Under the pieces are notes generated by a model. The model did no database searches. It saw only the letters and a program-made list of their open reading frames with translations, and was not told the DNA's origin. A stretch of DNA of 64,000 nucleotides from Moringa oleifera (taxonomy: Eukaryota; Streptophyta; Magnoliopsida; Brassicales; Moringaceae), in the NCBI GenBank assembly GCA_021397835.1, contig JAJFZO010000747.1, positions 4,404,501-4,468,500 of the forward strand. The letters run 5' to 3'. Made by a program: the position numbers and the translations under genes. Positions within the stretch are counted from its first letter, which is position 1, and each line of letters opens with the position of its first letter. This document shows positions 35,601 through 47,077 of this stretch, one piece after another.

Positions 35601-36639
35601 TGATAAAAGTTATATAAGTTTGTTTTGTTTAAATGAAATTTTCAATAAATTTAATTTATAAATTTAGATCAAATTAAGTTTTAGGTAATGTTTTCACAAA
35701 AGTTATAGGTTCGATTCGAGTTATCAAACATACTTTCATATTCTAATAATTATAATATAAATTTAAATATTAATTTATTAATTAATTTAAATTTTTTGTT
35801 ATCAAATGGTAACGAGTGGTAAAGGGTAATTAAGGATAAAATTAAATTTTTAAATTTTTAATTAAATCAAAACATTACACTGACTTATATTTTGTTTTTA
35901 CTCATCGTATAATCAAAATGAGACTCTGCATTACCGTTTTGATTACACTTCACTAAATTCAATTTAAGTTTTTAATAATACACCTTACCTTATTATCAGA
36001 TGGTAATGATTTTAAAATCCTTTAATGCACCAATATAGAATCCAACTTTGAATTTGTGCATGTACGCTATTATCATATTAATTTCTTGTTTATTTTTGTT
36101 TAAGGTAAACAAAACTTACGTTATTTAGATTTCAAGAGTTAGTTGAAATGACAATGGGTTAAAAAAGTATTGTGGTCCCTACATGACCATATCAATGTTA
36201 GGTTTATGATAACGTATATTCTCTCTTTTGATTTTTTGCTTTAACTTGTCAAAGATGAGCTCGATTTGTTGCGAGATATTTTCAAAAAATGTCTAAGGTT
36301 TTAGGTTATAAATGAAATTTGGTGGTATCTATGCAAAAAAAGTATAATATTTAACAGGCATCAAGTTAGGGATATTATTAATTAGAATTTATATGTATAA
36401 TTGCTAGGTATATTTTGTAGTAATTGGAGGTTTTTTATCTCATCCTTTTGGTTAATGAATTAACTAACCACTGCTTGTGGTTAGTGTATTATGAAGTAAA
36501 TATTTAAAATCCAAAGCTACTTTATCATGAGTTACATTTAATTGTTATGTTTGAGTTGTGTATTGTGTTTTGGTTCCACATTGAATATGTTTTTTATTTT
36601 TGATTTTTTATCCAGGATATAGCTTCATAAAAGTTTATT
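35601..36639. other. AT-rich stretch left of the MULE pseudogene
   Basis: No gene is recognised. A B-box-like 'aggttcgattcg' at about 35707 and a small hairpin (CTAACCAC/GTGGTTAG, 36464-36484) are present. The right part may belong to the MULE 5' region, whose terminal repeats I could not find. Confidence 0.35.
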
Positions 36640-39080
36640 TGTCATATTTACCATAATGATTATTTTATTAACTCGCCAGTTAGTAAGTATAACTTAGATG
36701 ACTGTGCCATATTTGATGATATTGATAGTGATTAGTTGTCAATTATATAATTAGTGAGTATGTTGACGGAGGCTAAAGCATGACATGATTGTGAATTTTT
36801 TTTTTTTTGGTTCCTTTGGTAACTCTATGGAAGATGGACTAAAATGGTTAAAAAGTAATAAGAATTTGATGAAAATGATAAATATAATGTACAAGTGGAC
36901 TAGAGATATCCACATTTATGTCAAGAAACCACTAAAGACTTAATGTAGTATCAACCAAAAAAGCAATGGTAATGATGTACTTACCATTAGTTTTGATGTA
37001 AATATGAATATAGATGATGTGAATTGGCAATATGTTAGTGATAATGTGAATGTGGATAGATAGCGTGTTAGTGTGATATGAATATGGATAACTACTATGT
37101 CAATGAAATTATGAATAGATAAATGATGATGATTTTAACAAGGCTAAGGGGATTGTGATTTTCAAGATAGTGAATATGATGTCGATGTTGAAATGATGTT
37201 ATGCACAGTGCTAACCCTGATCTATCTATTTATAATATGGGTGGTGGTAGTAATAAAACCAGTAGGCTTAGATTTGATGATTTTGATGTAGACTACTATG
37301 ATGAGGTTCACACGGCAGCTAGAAGTGATGAAAATGTTGAAAGCTAAAGTAAAATAGAGTTTAGTATTGTTATTAACACGGATAACTCAGTATTTAAAGT
37401 AGAATTGGTTTTTGCTAAAAACATAATAGGTTCTAAAGTGTAGGTATAATATAAAATTTACAAAAAGTAAAGGTCATAGGTTGAGGATTATATGATAGGC
37501 GCTAATGACCATGTTGGTTTCATAAATGGGCCAATATTAGTCATATGCAGTAAAGACTTACCATTCAATACATATGTAATAGATCGTTCAGAAACAAATA
37601 CGTGGTTTCATATTTTTTGCTATACGTATTTATTTATTTAAGAGAGATCTAAAGATTGACATAAATACGATGATTAAGACTGTGAGGGTAGATTTTATAT
37701 GTAATGTTTCTAGGAATATTTGTGTGAAGGGAAAGTATTTTGCCATGGTTTAGATTTATGAGTCTAAAAAGCATCAATATAAAAGATTAAGGGATCATTA
37801 TGAGGAAGTTAGATAGCAAAACTCTAGTAGCTCCCTCATATAGCTTATATATTATTAAATCGACTTCAGATCTAATTTTACAGAGGGTTTATGTATATGC
37901 CTAGATGGCTTTAGGAAACAATTTCTAGAATTTTATAGTCTGATAATTAGTTGAGAGGGCATATGATCAATTGATGGTTATTGTTGGTATTGACCCAAAT
38001 AACAACACAGACCTCCTTGTATATATTGTTGTTGACGCTGAGATTTAGATAACCTGCACATATTTCTTGTAACTACTACTAGCAAATATTGGTTTCATGA
38101 GTGAATATGACTGGACTTTTATGTCTAACCAATAGAAGGTAAATGCTCAACTCATCTTTCTTTTATAGTTAAGGTTTTATGTGAAAAAGATTAAATAAAT
38201 GCTTCTTTTTTAATGTGGGGATCAGTACTAACTTTTGAGGAGATGGTCTTAAATGCAAACATCAGATTTTATGTGAGACATTTACATGGTAGCTTTCAAA
38301 AAAATTTTAAAGGTAAATTCTTGAAGGACTTGTTCTGCACTGGTATGAGGGCAACTACTTATAATATTAAGGTTATGGATATGAAAAAATATGATTGTTT
38401 ATGTTAAGTTACCCTTTAAGCATTAGTTTAAATATGCATTCTAAGGCACCCCTAAATAAGATACTTTTGAATAATCTGTTTGAGATTTTTAATGTTTCAA
38501 TAGTTAGGGCTATAGATAAACCCATTTCGATAGCTTTTTGAAAAACTCAAGAATTACTTGATGAAAAGAATTTATTTGAATAAAGATAAGATGATAAGAC
38601 CTAAAAGACCACTTTACTGCAAAATTTAAAACTATCTTGAAAAAATTAAAGTTAGAACCAATTTGTGGATCAAGAAAAAAAATACCAAGTTCATCAAGAA
38701 AAAAATAATATGTTGTATATTTAGAAGATTATAACTACAGTTGCTAATGGTGAGAACTCACTAGTGTCCCTTATGTGCATATTGTATATTCTATGAAAAG
38801 CGAAACCCAAAAGACTATGTTGATCCTTATAACTATATAAAGAGATATATAAAGTGTTGCTCATATTTGATTAACCCTTATGATGGTTTGAATTTTTATG
38901 GCCTTAAACTGGATTGGATCTTATATAACTACTAGCTCTTAGAAAATCCTTTAGACTACAAAAAAACCAAATAAAGTGAGATGTTAATGAGATCAATGTA
39001 AATGCTAATAAAATGTCAAAAAAAAATTTGGTCAGTATATGTAATAGATACAAATAAAATGACCATAAAGTGAGATCATG
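36640..39080 (+). pseudogene. Mutator-like (MULE) transposase pseudogene
   Basis: Broken plus-strand frames follow the order of MuDR-type transposases. An Asp/Asn-rich N-terminal part lies at about 36.9-37.3 kb, then FKVELVFAKNIIGSKV (about 37.4 kb), then the DDE catalytic region with LMVIVGIDPNNNTDLLVYIV (about 37.98 kb) and EYDWTFMSNQ (about 38.1 kb). The downstream block NANIRFYVRHLHGSFQKNFK followed by GKFLKDLFCTGMRATTYN is in frame at 38213-38407. A remnant resembling the SWIM zinc-finger region (SLVSLMCILYIL) lies at about 38.77 kb. Many stops and frameshifts exclude function. Terminal inverted repeats were not identified. Confidence 0.8.
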
Positions 39081-39199
39081 TTAAGATCAAGTGAAATAAG
39101 TGACTTTCACACAAATTCTGTTACATTTAATATCATTTTTTAGTTGTTAGTTTTATTGATACATAAGTTTATGTGAAAAGAACCTAGAGTAGTAAAGCA

Positions 39200-41900
39200 A
39201 AGACATATTTATGGGTTCTAAGATACCAACTATCATGCAAAATAATGCATGTTAAATCAAACCCAATTCAGTTAAATACAGACTGCTTTTTTACTATATT
39301 CTTAACTTATTTTCTACCTACAAGGGGTCGTCTTGCACTAATTTTGCAGTATCATTCTCAATTGGTGCTTTCTCTATTGTAATTGGGTCATCCACTAGCA
39401 CTGTAAGTGAATGCATTTTCTTATTTACAAGCAAATGTGCTTATAATGTCTCTCACTTTACCATTTATATAATCATAAATTCTTACATTCACAATACTAG
39501 CTTAGGCCACATTCACAAATAATCCAATGCGTTGACCTTAATGAGATCTATTTTGACCTACAATGAGATCAACATTGAGAACCATTGTCAGATCTACTTT
39601 CACTTCAAGTAGTCCATTAGTCTCATTAGCCTTACCAACGATAAGGGCAATGCTCAAATCTACAACAGTTTCAACTTTAAGCAATGTTACTTTAACATCA
39701 AGCACGCCCTCAATAATGAATATTGAAATCCCCTCAACTAGATTGAATTCACAAAGTATTAAAGTGAAGATAATTACTTCAAATAAAGTCATACCATCAA
39801 AATAAAACTAATTTGGTTGTATTATATTAGACTTTAAATTTAAGAGTTTATATGTTTTTCTATTTATAATATATTCTAAAAATGAACATCTAATTCTTTA
39901 AGGATCTATTTTTGTCCTTTTAATATCTATAGTTTTGAAGTATGTAAACACCTTCTCACTTTGAAATACCTTATGTTGGGTCTATTACCTTTCCACATCT
40001 CATATGGAGAGATTTTATTTTTCTTTGAGAACTTTGTTAAAAATATGACAAATGGTCAGAATTGTTTCTCTCCATAAATTAAATAACAATTTTGCACTCA
40101 ATAACATAGTATTAACCATATCAATGTTTGTTTGATTTTTTTCATTTTGCTAAACCATTTTGCTCAGTGTCTTTGCGATGCTGAACTTTAGCGTATGATA
40201 CCATGTTCCTCATAAAAAACACGAAATTCATTTGCAAAGTATTCTTCATCTTCATCAAATTTAAGGACTTCAATTTTTTTTTTTTTTTTATAATTAGTTG
40301 TCAACACTTACTTTGTATACTTTAAACATAGTAAAAGCTTGATCTTTGTGTTTTAACAAATAAATATATGTAAATCTAGAACAACTATTAGTGAAAGTCA
40401 ACAAATATTTGTTGCCTCCTCCAATTTGCATGCCACTAAATTTTACAAATAATTGAGATGTTCTTTTAACGCTTTAAAAAATATTCTTTTAATTTAATGC
40501 AAAGTTCACATTTTTTTGAATTTATGGATATTACAAGAATTAAATCACATTTAATCATTTTTTTCATAGTAATAATTTATCTATATGTGCTAATCTAGAA
40601 TGTCATAAAAATACATAACCAAGCATATAAACAAAAGAAACAATCTTTATTATCATTATTATTATTATTTATGATATATAACTTGGTTATTCCATCACAA
40701 GAATGACCTTTTTTAATAACAATATCAGTTCAAGATATAATTAATTTTCTCAATTCACACAGTTTTAATCCCATTTTTCCTCAATAAATCCTTATTAGCT
40801 AAGTTTTTGTTCATGTCAAGAACATAAAGTACATTAAATAATTTTTTTCAAAAGTGAAAATCAGTTTCAAATTGCCTTTGCCAATTATTTTGGAGTGGAT
40901 TTTATTTTTCACTTGAATTTCTTATCTATTGTTGACTTCTTTATAAGTTTTGAATAAGGATTTTTCATATGAGACTTGAACAGTGACACAAGTGTTATAT
41001 CACTAACTTTGAACTTTTTCTTGGATGCATTGAATTTATTCACAATAGCGATAATCTCTTCTTGTTTAATGAAATTTACCTTTATCTTTTCACTTTATTT
41101 CTTTCAAAATCTACAATCATGAGCATAGTACTTTAGTTTACCATAAACAAAGAAAGACCCTTTGACATTTTTGTTGTTTTAAAAATTTTTGAATTTCTCT
41201 TGTTCTTTCTTAGGACTTAATTCTTTCTTTTATACTTATTAGTAGGATTGAGTTTATTTGTAATATTGGTCTTACAAATACCATTATAGAAATCTTTATT
41301 CTTATCTCTTGCTCTTGATTCATCTTTAATTTAAAAATATTTTTGAAAAAAAATCTTCGACAGTGTGAAGAATTTTCTTTTTATAATCCTTTTAATTTGG
41401 TGGTAACTTTGCATTAATTGCACTAACTTGAAATGCCTTAAGAAGTGCAATTTTCATTGTCCTTAATTTGTCAATAATAACTTACAATTTATAAACTTGA
41501 GACAAAATAGGTTTATCATAAACAATTTTAAAATTAAAGTATTTAAAATAAAAAAATTTATGGGTACCTTACTTTTCTACTTTGTATTTATATTCTAGTG
41601 TATTCTAGATCTCTTTTGCAAAAGAAATGTTGGTGTGGAGATCAGACAAATAGTCTAACAAAGCATTTAAAAGATGTTCACAACATATAAGTTCATCCTC
41701 CTGATATTTCTCCCACTTAGCTTTTAATTCTTCAGTATCATTTTAAGAAGGCTTTAAAATTGACTTCATGTTTGGATTAAGCATATAGTAGATCTTAAGA
41801 GCAGTAAACAAGAATTTGCGTTTGTCTTGCCAATGAGTGAAATTGGTCGAGACCAGCGATCTAGTTTTACCAAATCTTGATTCATGAGTTCGATTGTTGA
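39200..41900 (-). pseudogene. Ty1-copia element, gag to integrase remains
   Basis: Reading leftwards on the minus strand: gag begins near 41.88 kb with NFTHWQDKRKFLFTALKIYY, then EDELICCEHLLNALLDYLSD and AKEIWNTLEYKYK (about 41.7-41.58 kb). The gag C-terminal part with KLPPN follows at about 41.4 kb. A degraded zinc knuckle (YGKLKYYAHDC, about 41.14 kb) has lost its first cysteines. Integrase-core traces (EYFANEFRVFYEEHGII, about 40.2 kb) are followed by a linker frame at 39538-39792. Reverse transcriptase and RNase H are absent: the element stops where the MULE sequence begins. No LTR pair was found. Many stops and frameshifts. Confidence 0.75.
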
Positions 41901-43621
41901 CATAGTTGTTTTAGTCTTCATTTAAATATTACTTTAATTATCAAAAAGATAGTAGATTAACACTTGAAACATGTATGAGATACACTTTTCTTAAAGTGAT
42001 ATTTACCTCCTTTCTAATGAGATTACTTTTGGATTTCACTAGCAAATAGCTTTTAGAATATTATAAGTCTTTATTAATTTTTAAATAATAATAATAAAAA
42101 ATAACCAATTGGAAAGAAAGAACATTGTTTCTGGTAAAGAAGGAAAATAAAATTGATTAAGATAAGATGGTTTTTTGGTATACCTTATGTAACCTTTTTA
42201 TTAAGTGATTTATCCTTATTTTTTGCATTTGTATGAAATTAAAAAAAAAAAAAGAAACTGTCAACAATTCTTAAACTGTTGTGTGGATTCAACTTTGAAA
42301 TTTAAAATAATTTAAAATAAGTTTTCAAATGATATTTGGACATTTGAATTTTTCTAAAAATACTTTATATTTGAACAATATTCAACAATATAATCCTATA
42401 GCTTTTGCACTTAGTATAATGGTCATGGTAACATTTACATTTCGCAAATATCAAGTAGGAGCATAATGTCAAGCATTGATAACACCTTTACTTTTATGAT
42501 GATAACAAAACAACAATTACATTAAATTGTATATAATTAGTATCAAGCAAACATCTTTAATATTTTGATATAATACCATTTATCCAATTAACAAGTATAA
42601 ACATATGATAGTGTATGTTTAAGATCTAGTGCATGTTTTCAAAAATCAGCATACACGAAAGTTTCAAAAAATCATCCATCATGTGGCAGTGCATGTTTAG
42701 ATGAGCATCAACAAATATATCATTTATCAGCATGACATTATCAATGAGAAGGACCAAACCAACAATATAAACTTATCATTCACCAAATCAATTTCATCTC
42801 GTTAACATCTTCACTATCTCAATAAACTCTTTCATCAACAATATATGCAAAATAGATTCAAAATGAAAATGTAATCAAAGATAATAAAAATGAAATCAAT
42901 AAATCACTTTCATTAACTATCATGGTCATATACTAGATTAATCTTTACGAAGATGGTCAAAATGAAATCAAAGCAATCGATTACTCCACACTATTGATGA
43001 AATATAAGAAAAAATCCTTAAAATTATTGAATCTAAAAAAGTTAATATATTACTCCATTTTGACCACAACCCCAAAATCTTCTCCCCTAGTTCCTCTGTG
43101 TCCATGAAGTATACAATTTCACCTTACAATCGTATGAAGACCGATCAATATCGTAGTGTGAATATTTATTATCCATTGTGACAATGTTGCACATTTTTGC
43201 ACTGTGATAATAATTAGTGCTTCAAATTGAGGTGAAATCAGTAGTTAGGACTAAAATCTATTATCAATTTCTCAAATCCTCCTTTTAAGCAACTCGATTT
43301 CACAATTTGACTTCTCAAACTTGTAAAAAAAATCTTTGTACGTAAGCTTTTGTTACGAGTTGAAGGAAAACATGAAATGAATAGATGAATAACCTTGATG
43401 CTAATGCCAATTTTTGACAGCATTCAACATCAAGGTTTGTTTCATTAGTTTTTGTTACTTTAAGATCTACCATGTCACTTTTGGAATATAGGGATGGATT
43501 TAGTAACTTGAGTCAAACATCAGTTTTTTGTGATATTATTATCCTAAATTTATCGAAAAGTTTAAAAATTTAAAATTTTATTATTATTATTGATTTAGAT
43601 GATGGAATGTACAAAGTGATT
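41901..43621. other. AT-rich stretch right of the copia remains
   Basis: This could hold the upstream LTR of the copia remains, but I see no matching partner. Short open frames (for example 43238-43423, minus) resemble nothing known. Confidence 0.35.
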
Positions 43622-43856
43622 GATAAATTAAATTTCACGTAAACGAAAATACAAATATTAATATAAAATAAAAAAAATTCAAGTACATTGTCTCATACTC
43701 AACAAAAATAGTGTGAACTAAATAGTATAAAAAAGTTAGATAAATTAAGTTTCATGTGAATGAAAAATACAAATGTAAAATATAAAATTAAAAAAAATTC
43801 AATTGTGTTGCCTAATATCCAATGCAGGTACTACTAACTAATCAACAATATAACTA
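43622..43856. repeat. Tandem duplication with a period of about 117 bp
   Basis: Two adjacent copies start 'gataaattaaatttcacgt' (43622) and 'gataaattaagtttcatgt' (43739). Shared blocks include 'aaaaaaaattcaa' and 'attgtctcatactcaac' / 'gttgcctaatatccaatg'. Confidence 0.7.
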
Positions 43857-44269
43857 AGGATTAGATTGGATAAATTAAATGTTAATCATGATTTTTAGTA
43901 ACTTAAATTCAATATGAATCATCATTTCTAATACTAAAATTTGATTTAAAATCTAAACATTTATAATTACAATTAAATTAAATTAAAAATTTAAAAAGCA
44001 CTTTATACAAACGCAAAATAAAATATTAATGATGATCCCAAAATTTAACTCTTATCTTTACAAAAAAAACAATTATAAAAGATGAGTGTAAATCATAATA
44101 AAAATTTACTAATAATTCTTGAATTAATATCTGAAGTTTATAATATAAAAAAGCTAATTTAACTACTAACTTATAAATAAACAAGTATTCAAACAAAAAA
44201 TTTTTAGTTTTTAAAATTTACAAATGTAAAACATACCTCTAAACACATTTTATCGTGTGTAACACATAA

Positions 44270-44560
44270 ACTTAATTATTATAAAATCTTAATTAAATAA
44301 ACTTAATTATTACAATTTAAAGCAAGTCTCATAATAAACCTCACAATGTAACAAATAAATTGATCTTGTGTAAATTTAAAATAAACTTCAAAACAAACTC
44401 AAAAATGTGAAGCAAATATACTTCACCATTGTAAATTTAAAACAACAAGCAAACTGGATAGCTTGAAGTAAATAGAGTTCACAAGCTAACTTTTAACTAT
44501 TACAAATCTAAAAATAGACCAAAATGGAACTTAACAATATGAAGCAGATAATCTTAACTA
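44270..44560. repeat. Degenerate tandem repeats, unit about 60-75 bp
   Basis: Three to four loosely similar units contain 'aaact..aa.atgtgaagcaaatatactt', 'attgtaaatttaaaa' and 'attacaaatctaaaa' in the same order. Divergence is high, so the copy number is approximate. Confidence 0.45.
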
Positions 44561-44969
44561 ATTTATTGTCAAATGAAAATTTTTTTTGTAGAAAATAAAA
44601 AGCTATATATAAAAGTTTTACCATTTCAGTACAAACAAATTATGTTATCATTTATAACATGAAATTAAGAATATTTTAGCATCCAACTAATTAACTAACT
44701 CGTAAATTGACGTAAATTTAATTTCTAATATTAAATTACTATATTATAATATCTAATTTGTCAATTAACTTTTAAATTCTTAAAAATCTAATTTTTAATA
44801 CTATAATATATAATTTATTAATTAAATTTAAATTCATGTAACTTATTATTAATGTTAAATTAGTAGTATTGTAATATCTTATTTATTCTGTAAATTATAA
44901 ATTCATCATAACACAACTCCTATTTGATAATTTTTCATAAATATTTATGACCGTATTACAATTAGGTAA

Positions 44970-45459
44970 ATATTTTTCATCTCTGGTTATCAATCAAACT
45001 CTCATGTTCAAAAAATGATAAATCAAATTTTGATTTATCAATTTAGTGTAACTTAAATTACAATATATATAATTATAAAAAATTAAAAATATTTTATTGT
45101 TCAAATATCTTAATAATAATTTAAATAATTTTTACAATTTTTTTGTTCATCCTTTAAATTTAAATAATTTTTTATGTAAAATCTATTTTTTATAAATTTT
45201 TTAAAATTTGATAATATAAATTTAAATATATATATTTTCAATATCCAAAAAATTCTAAAATTTTTTGTAATACTTGCTTGAATATTTTTTGCATCTATAA
45301 AAAATTTTAAATTTAAAATATGTTATATAAAATCTTCAATTTGAATAATTTTAAATTTTAAATTTTTTACTAAAATTAAATTTAGTTCAAACAGATAATT
45401 TAAATTTTGATTTATTATTTTTAAATATAAAAGCTTGATTAATAATACAAAATAAATAT
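44970..45459. mobile_element. MITE copy (long-TIR family), clearest inverted repeats
   Basis: The left arm runs 'ggttatcaatcaaactctca' then 'tgttcaaaaaatgataaatc'. The reverse complement of the right arm runs 'tattattaatcaagctttta' then 'tatttaaaaataataaatc'. The arms stay similar for roughly 75 bp. The interior is AT-rich with no ORF. Length (about 490 bp) equals the copy at 12.3 kb. Confidence 0.65.
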
Positions 45460-46332
45460 AAAAATTTTATGAGAAATGATAAAATGAGTTGCCCAAATAA
45501 TGGATATGATATGGAATCAGCAAGATTTTTTTTTCTACAAAAATCACTTATCAAAAGCAAAAATGTAAATGGTTAAAAGTGACTATATAACAAAAATCAA
45601 GCAAAATGATGAAAAAATGAACGAGTTGGTGGAGATAAAAAGAGAAAGAGATTCTAGCTCTCTAAGTGAGAAATGAAGAAGAATGAGTGGGAGAGTCTAG
45701 CAGTCTCAACAAATGGAAAAATTAGTTGTCGGTCTTAGGATTTTGCCGCAGAACCAAAGGCCAAAATTGAATATTAAGCATTGTCCGTTCGTCCACGACA
45801 TTAATTAACAATTTTAAAAAAATCATCAGTCATTACAAGTCGTTGTTTTTCATATTTATTATAATGAACCATTAAGATTAAACATGATTTTTTTTTGTCA
45901 TTATTATTATTCGGTTTTTGTACTTATACATAATATCACTTGGCTTAGCCAAGTTATCTAATGAGAATTGAAAATGTTGAGGATACCACTGGACTTACAA
46001 AAATTTGAGGACCTATTAAATCAAATTGGCAGACATGAATAAATAACAGATCTTATTTTTATTTTGACCTTTGGTTCATCATAAAACATATTTGATGTAA
46101 TAAATAAAATAATAGACCAAATAGATTCTAGTACAAATTTCTTATTGCCTAATTTTCAGTAAACACATAAATTATGTAATAAATTATCAATAACTCTTAG
46201 CCAATTACTATAAACAATAAAGAAATCTGGTGTACTTTCAAGGTTGCAACCTTTTCAAATTATGTTAGAATCTTAAAAAAAAAAAACAAATGTAATTTTG
46301 CATAAATTCAATCGCAAATGAGAAGCCTTAAC
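45460..46332. other. Intergenic stretch, no recognised gene
   Basis: AT-rich sequence with a slightly purine-rich patch at about 45.6-45.72 kb. No supported gene or RNA. Confidence 0.4.
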
Positions 46333-46389
46333 AACCACCACCTCCCCCCCATCCTCCCCCCACCCACACCCCCCACACCACCCCCCCAA
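46333..46389 (-). other. G-quadruplex-prone tract (C-rich on plus)
   Basis: A series of five or more C runs of 6-8 (plus shorter ones), separated by 2-6 bases, lies on the plus strand. Read on the minus strand it offers at least four G runs of six or more with short loops. It sits about 690 bp downstream of the COX7a-like stop codon. Confidence 0.7.
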
Positions 46390-47077
46390 CAAAGTAAACA
46401 TGAAACTTTTATTTCATAGAATCATCAGAAACATCATAACTTGTAATTTACTAGAGTTATAACATGACTTGTAACTAACCTTTTTCCCCTTTTCTAACAA
46501 GTTTATTTGTCATATTGAGTCAAGAATCATTTCTAATAAATCATAAAGAAGCAAGTCCCAGAAGTATTCTAGCAAGCCTCCAAATTACGAGGGTTGCCAC
46601 AACCAGACTCAGCCATTACTGAAGCTTTAAATACCTCAATGCCATGCCAGAGGCACCTCACATGTGGCTTTTTTTCTCAGATTACAATGGCTAAAGGCCA
46701 CATTAGGTTAAGGCACAACAATCCTTCCATTTTCTCCTGCCTGGACTCTTGGACTCAAAAAAACCACAAATGAACCAAGAGGGCACCACCATTGAAGTTC
46801 TGTCTGTCAATCAAATAAAGAAGAAAAAGTGTAGGCAAAGAACATCTAGGTGTGTCTGTCTAACAACCAGATGAAGCAAGACATTTCAAGTTATGCAGTA
46901 TAAAAAGCCAAACTGAAAGATAATACCACCCGTTGTGACGTTTCAGCTTTCACTGGTAGCAACATGACTTACACCAATTATTAGCCCAAGTAAACAAAAA
47001 CCATCAGAAACAATGCTGTCTAAGTACAAGAAGCACACAATTCTAACCATGAAGCCCATCAGGAGCAGACAGCTGGC
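46390..47077. other. 3' flank of the COX7a-like gene
   Basis: The part nearest 47.0 kb is probably the 3' UTR of the minus-strand COX7a-like transcript. No separate gene is recognised. Confidence 0.45.

Noticed and set aside
35700..35720. B-box-like 'aggttcgattcg' as a tRNA gene
   Set aside because: No matching A box, anticodon arm or acceptor stem nearby.
39538..39805. Overlapping ORFs of 84 (minus) and 80 (plus) codons
   Set aside because: The minus frame is the linker part of the copia remains; the plus frame is its shadow.
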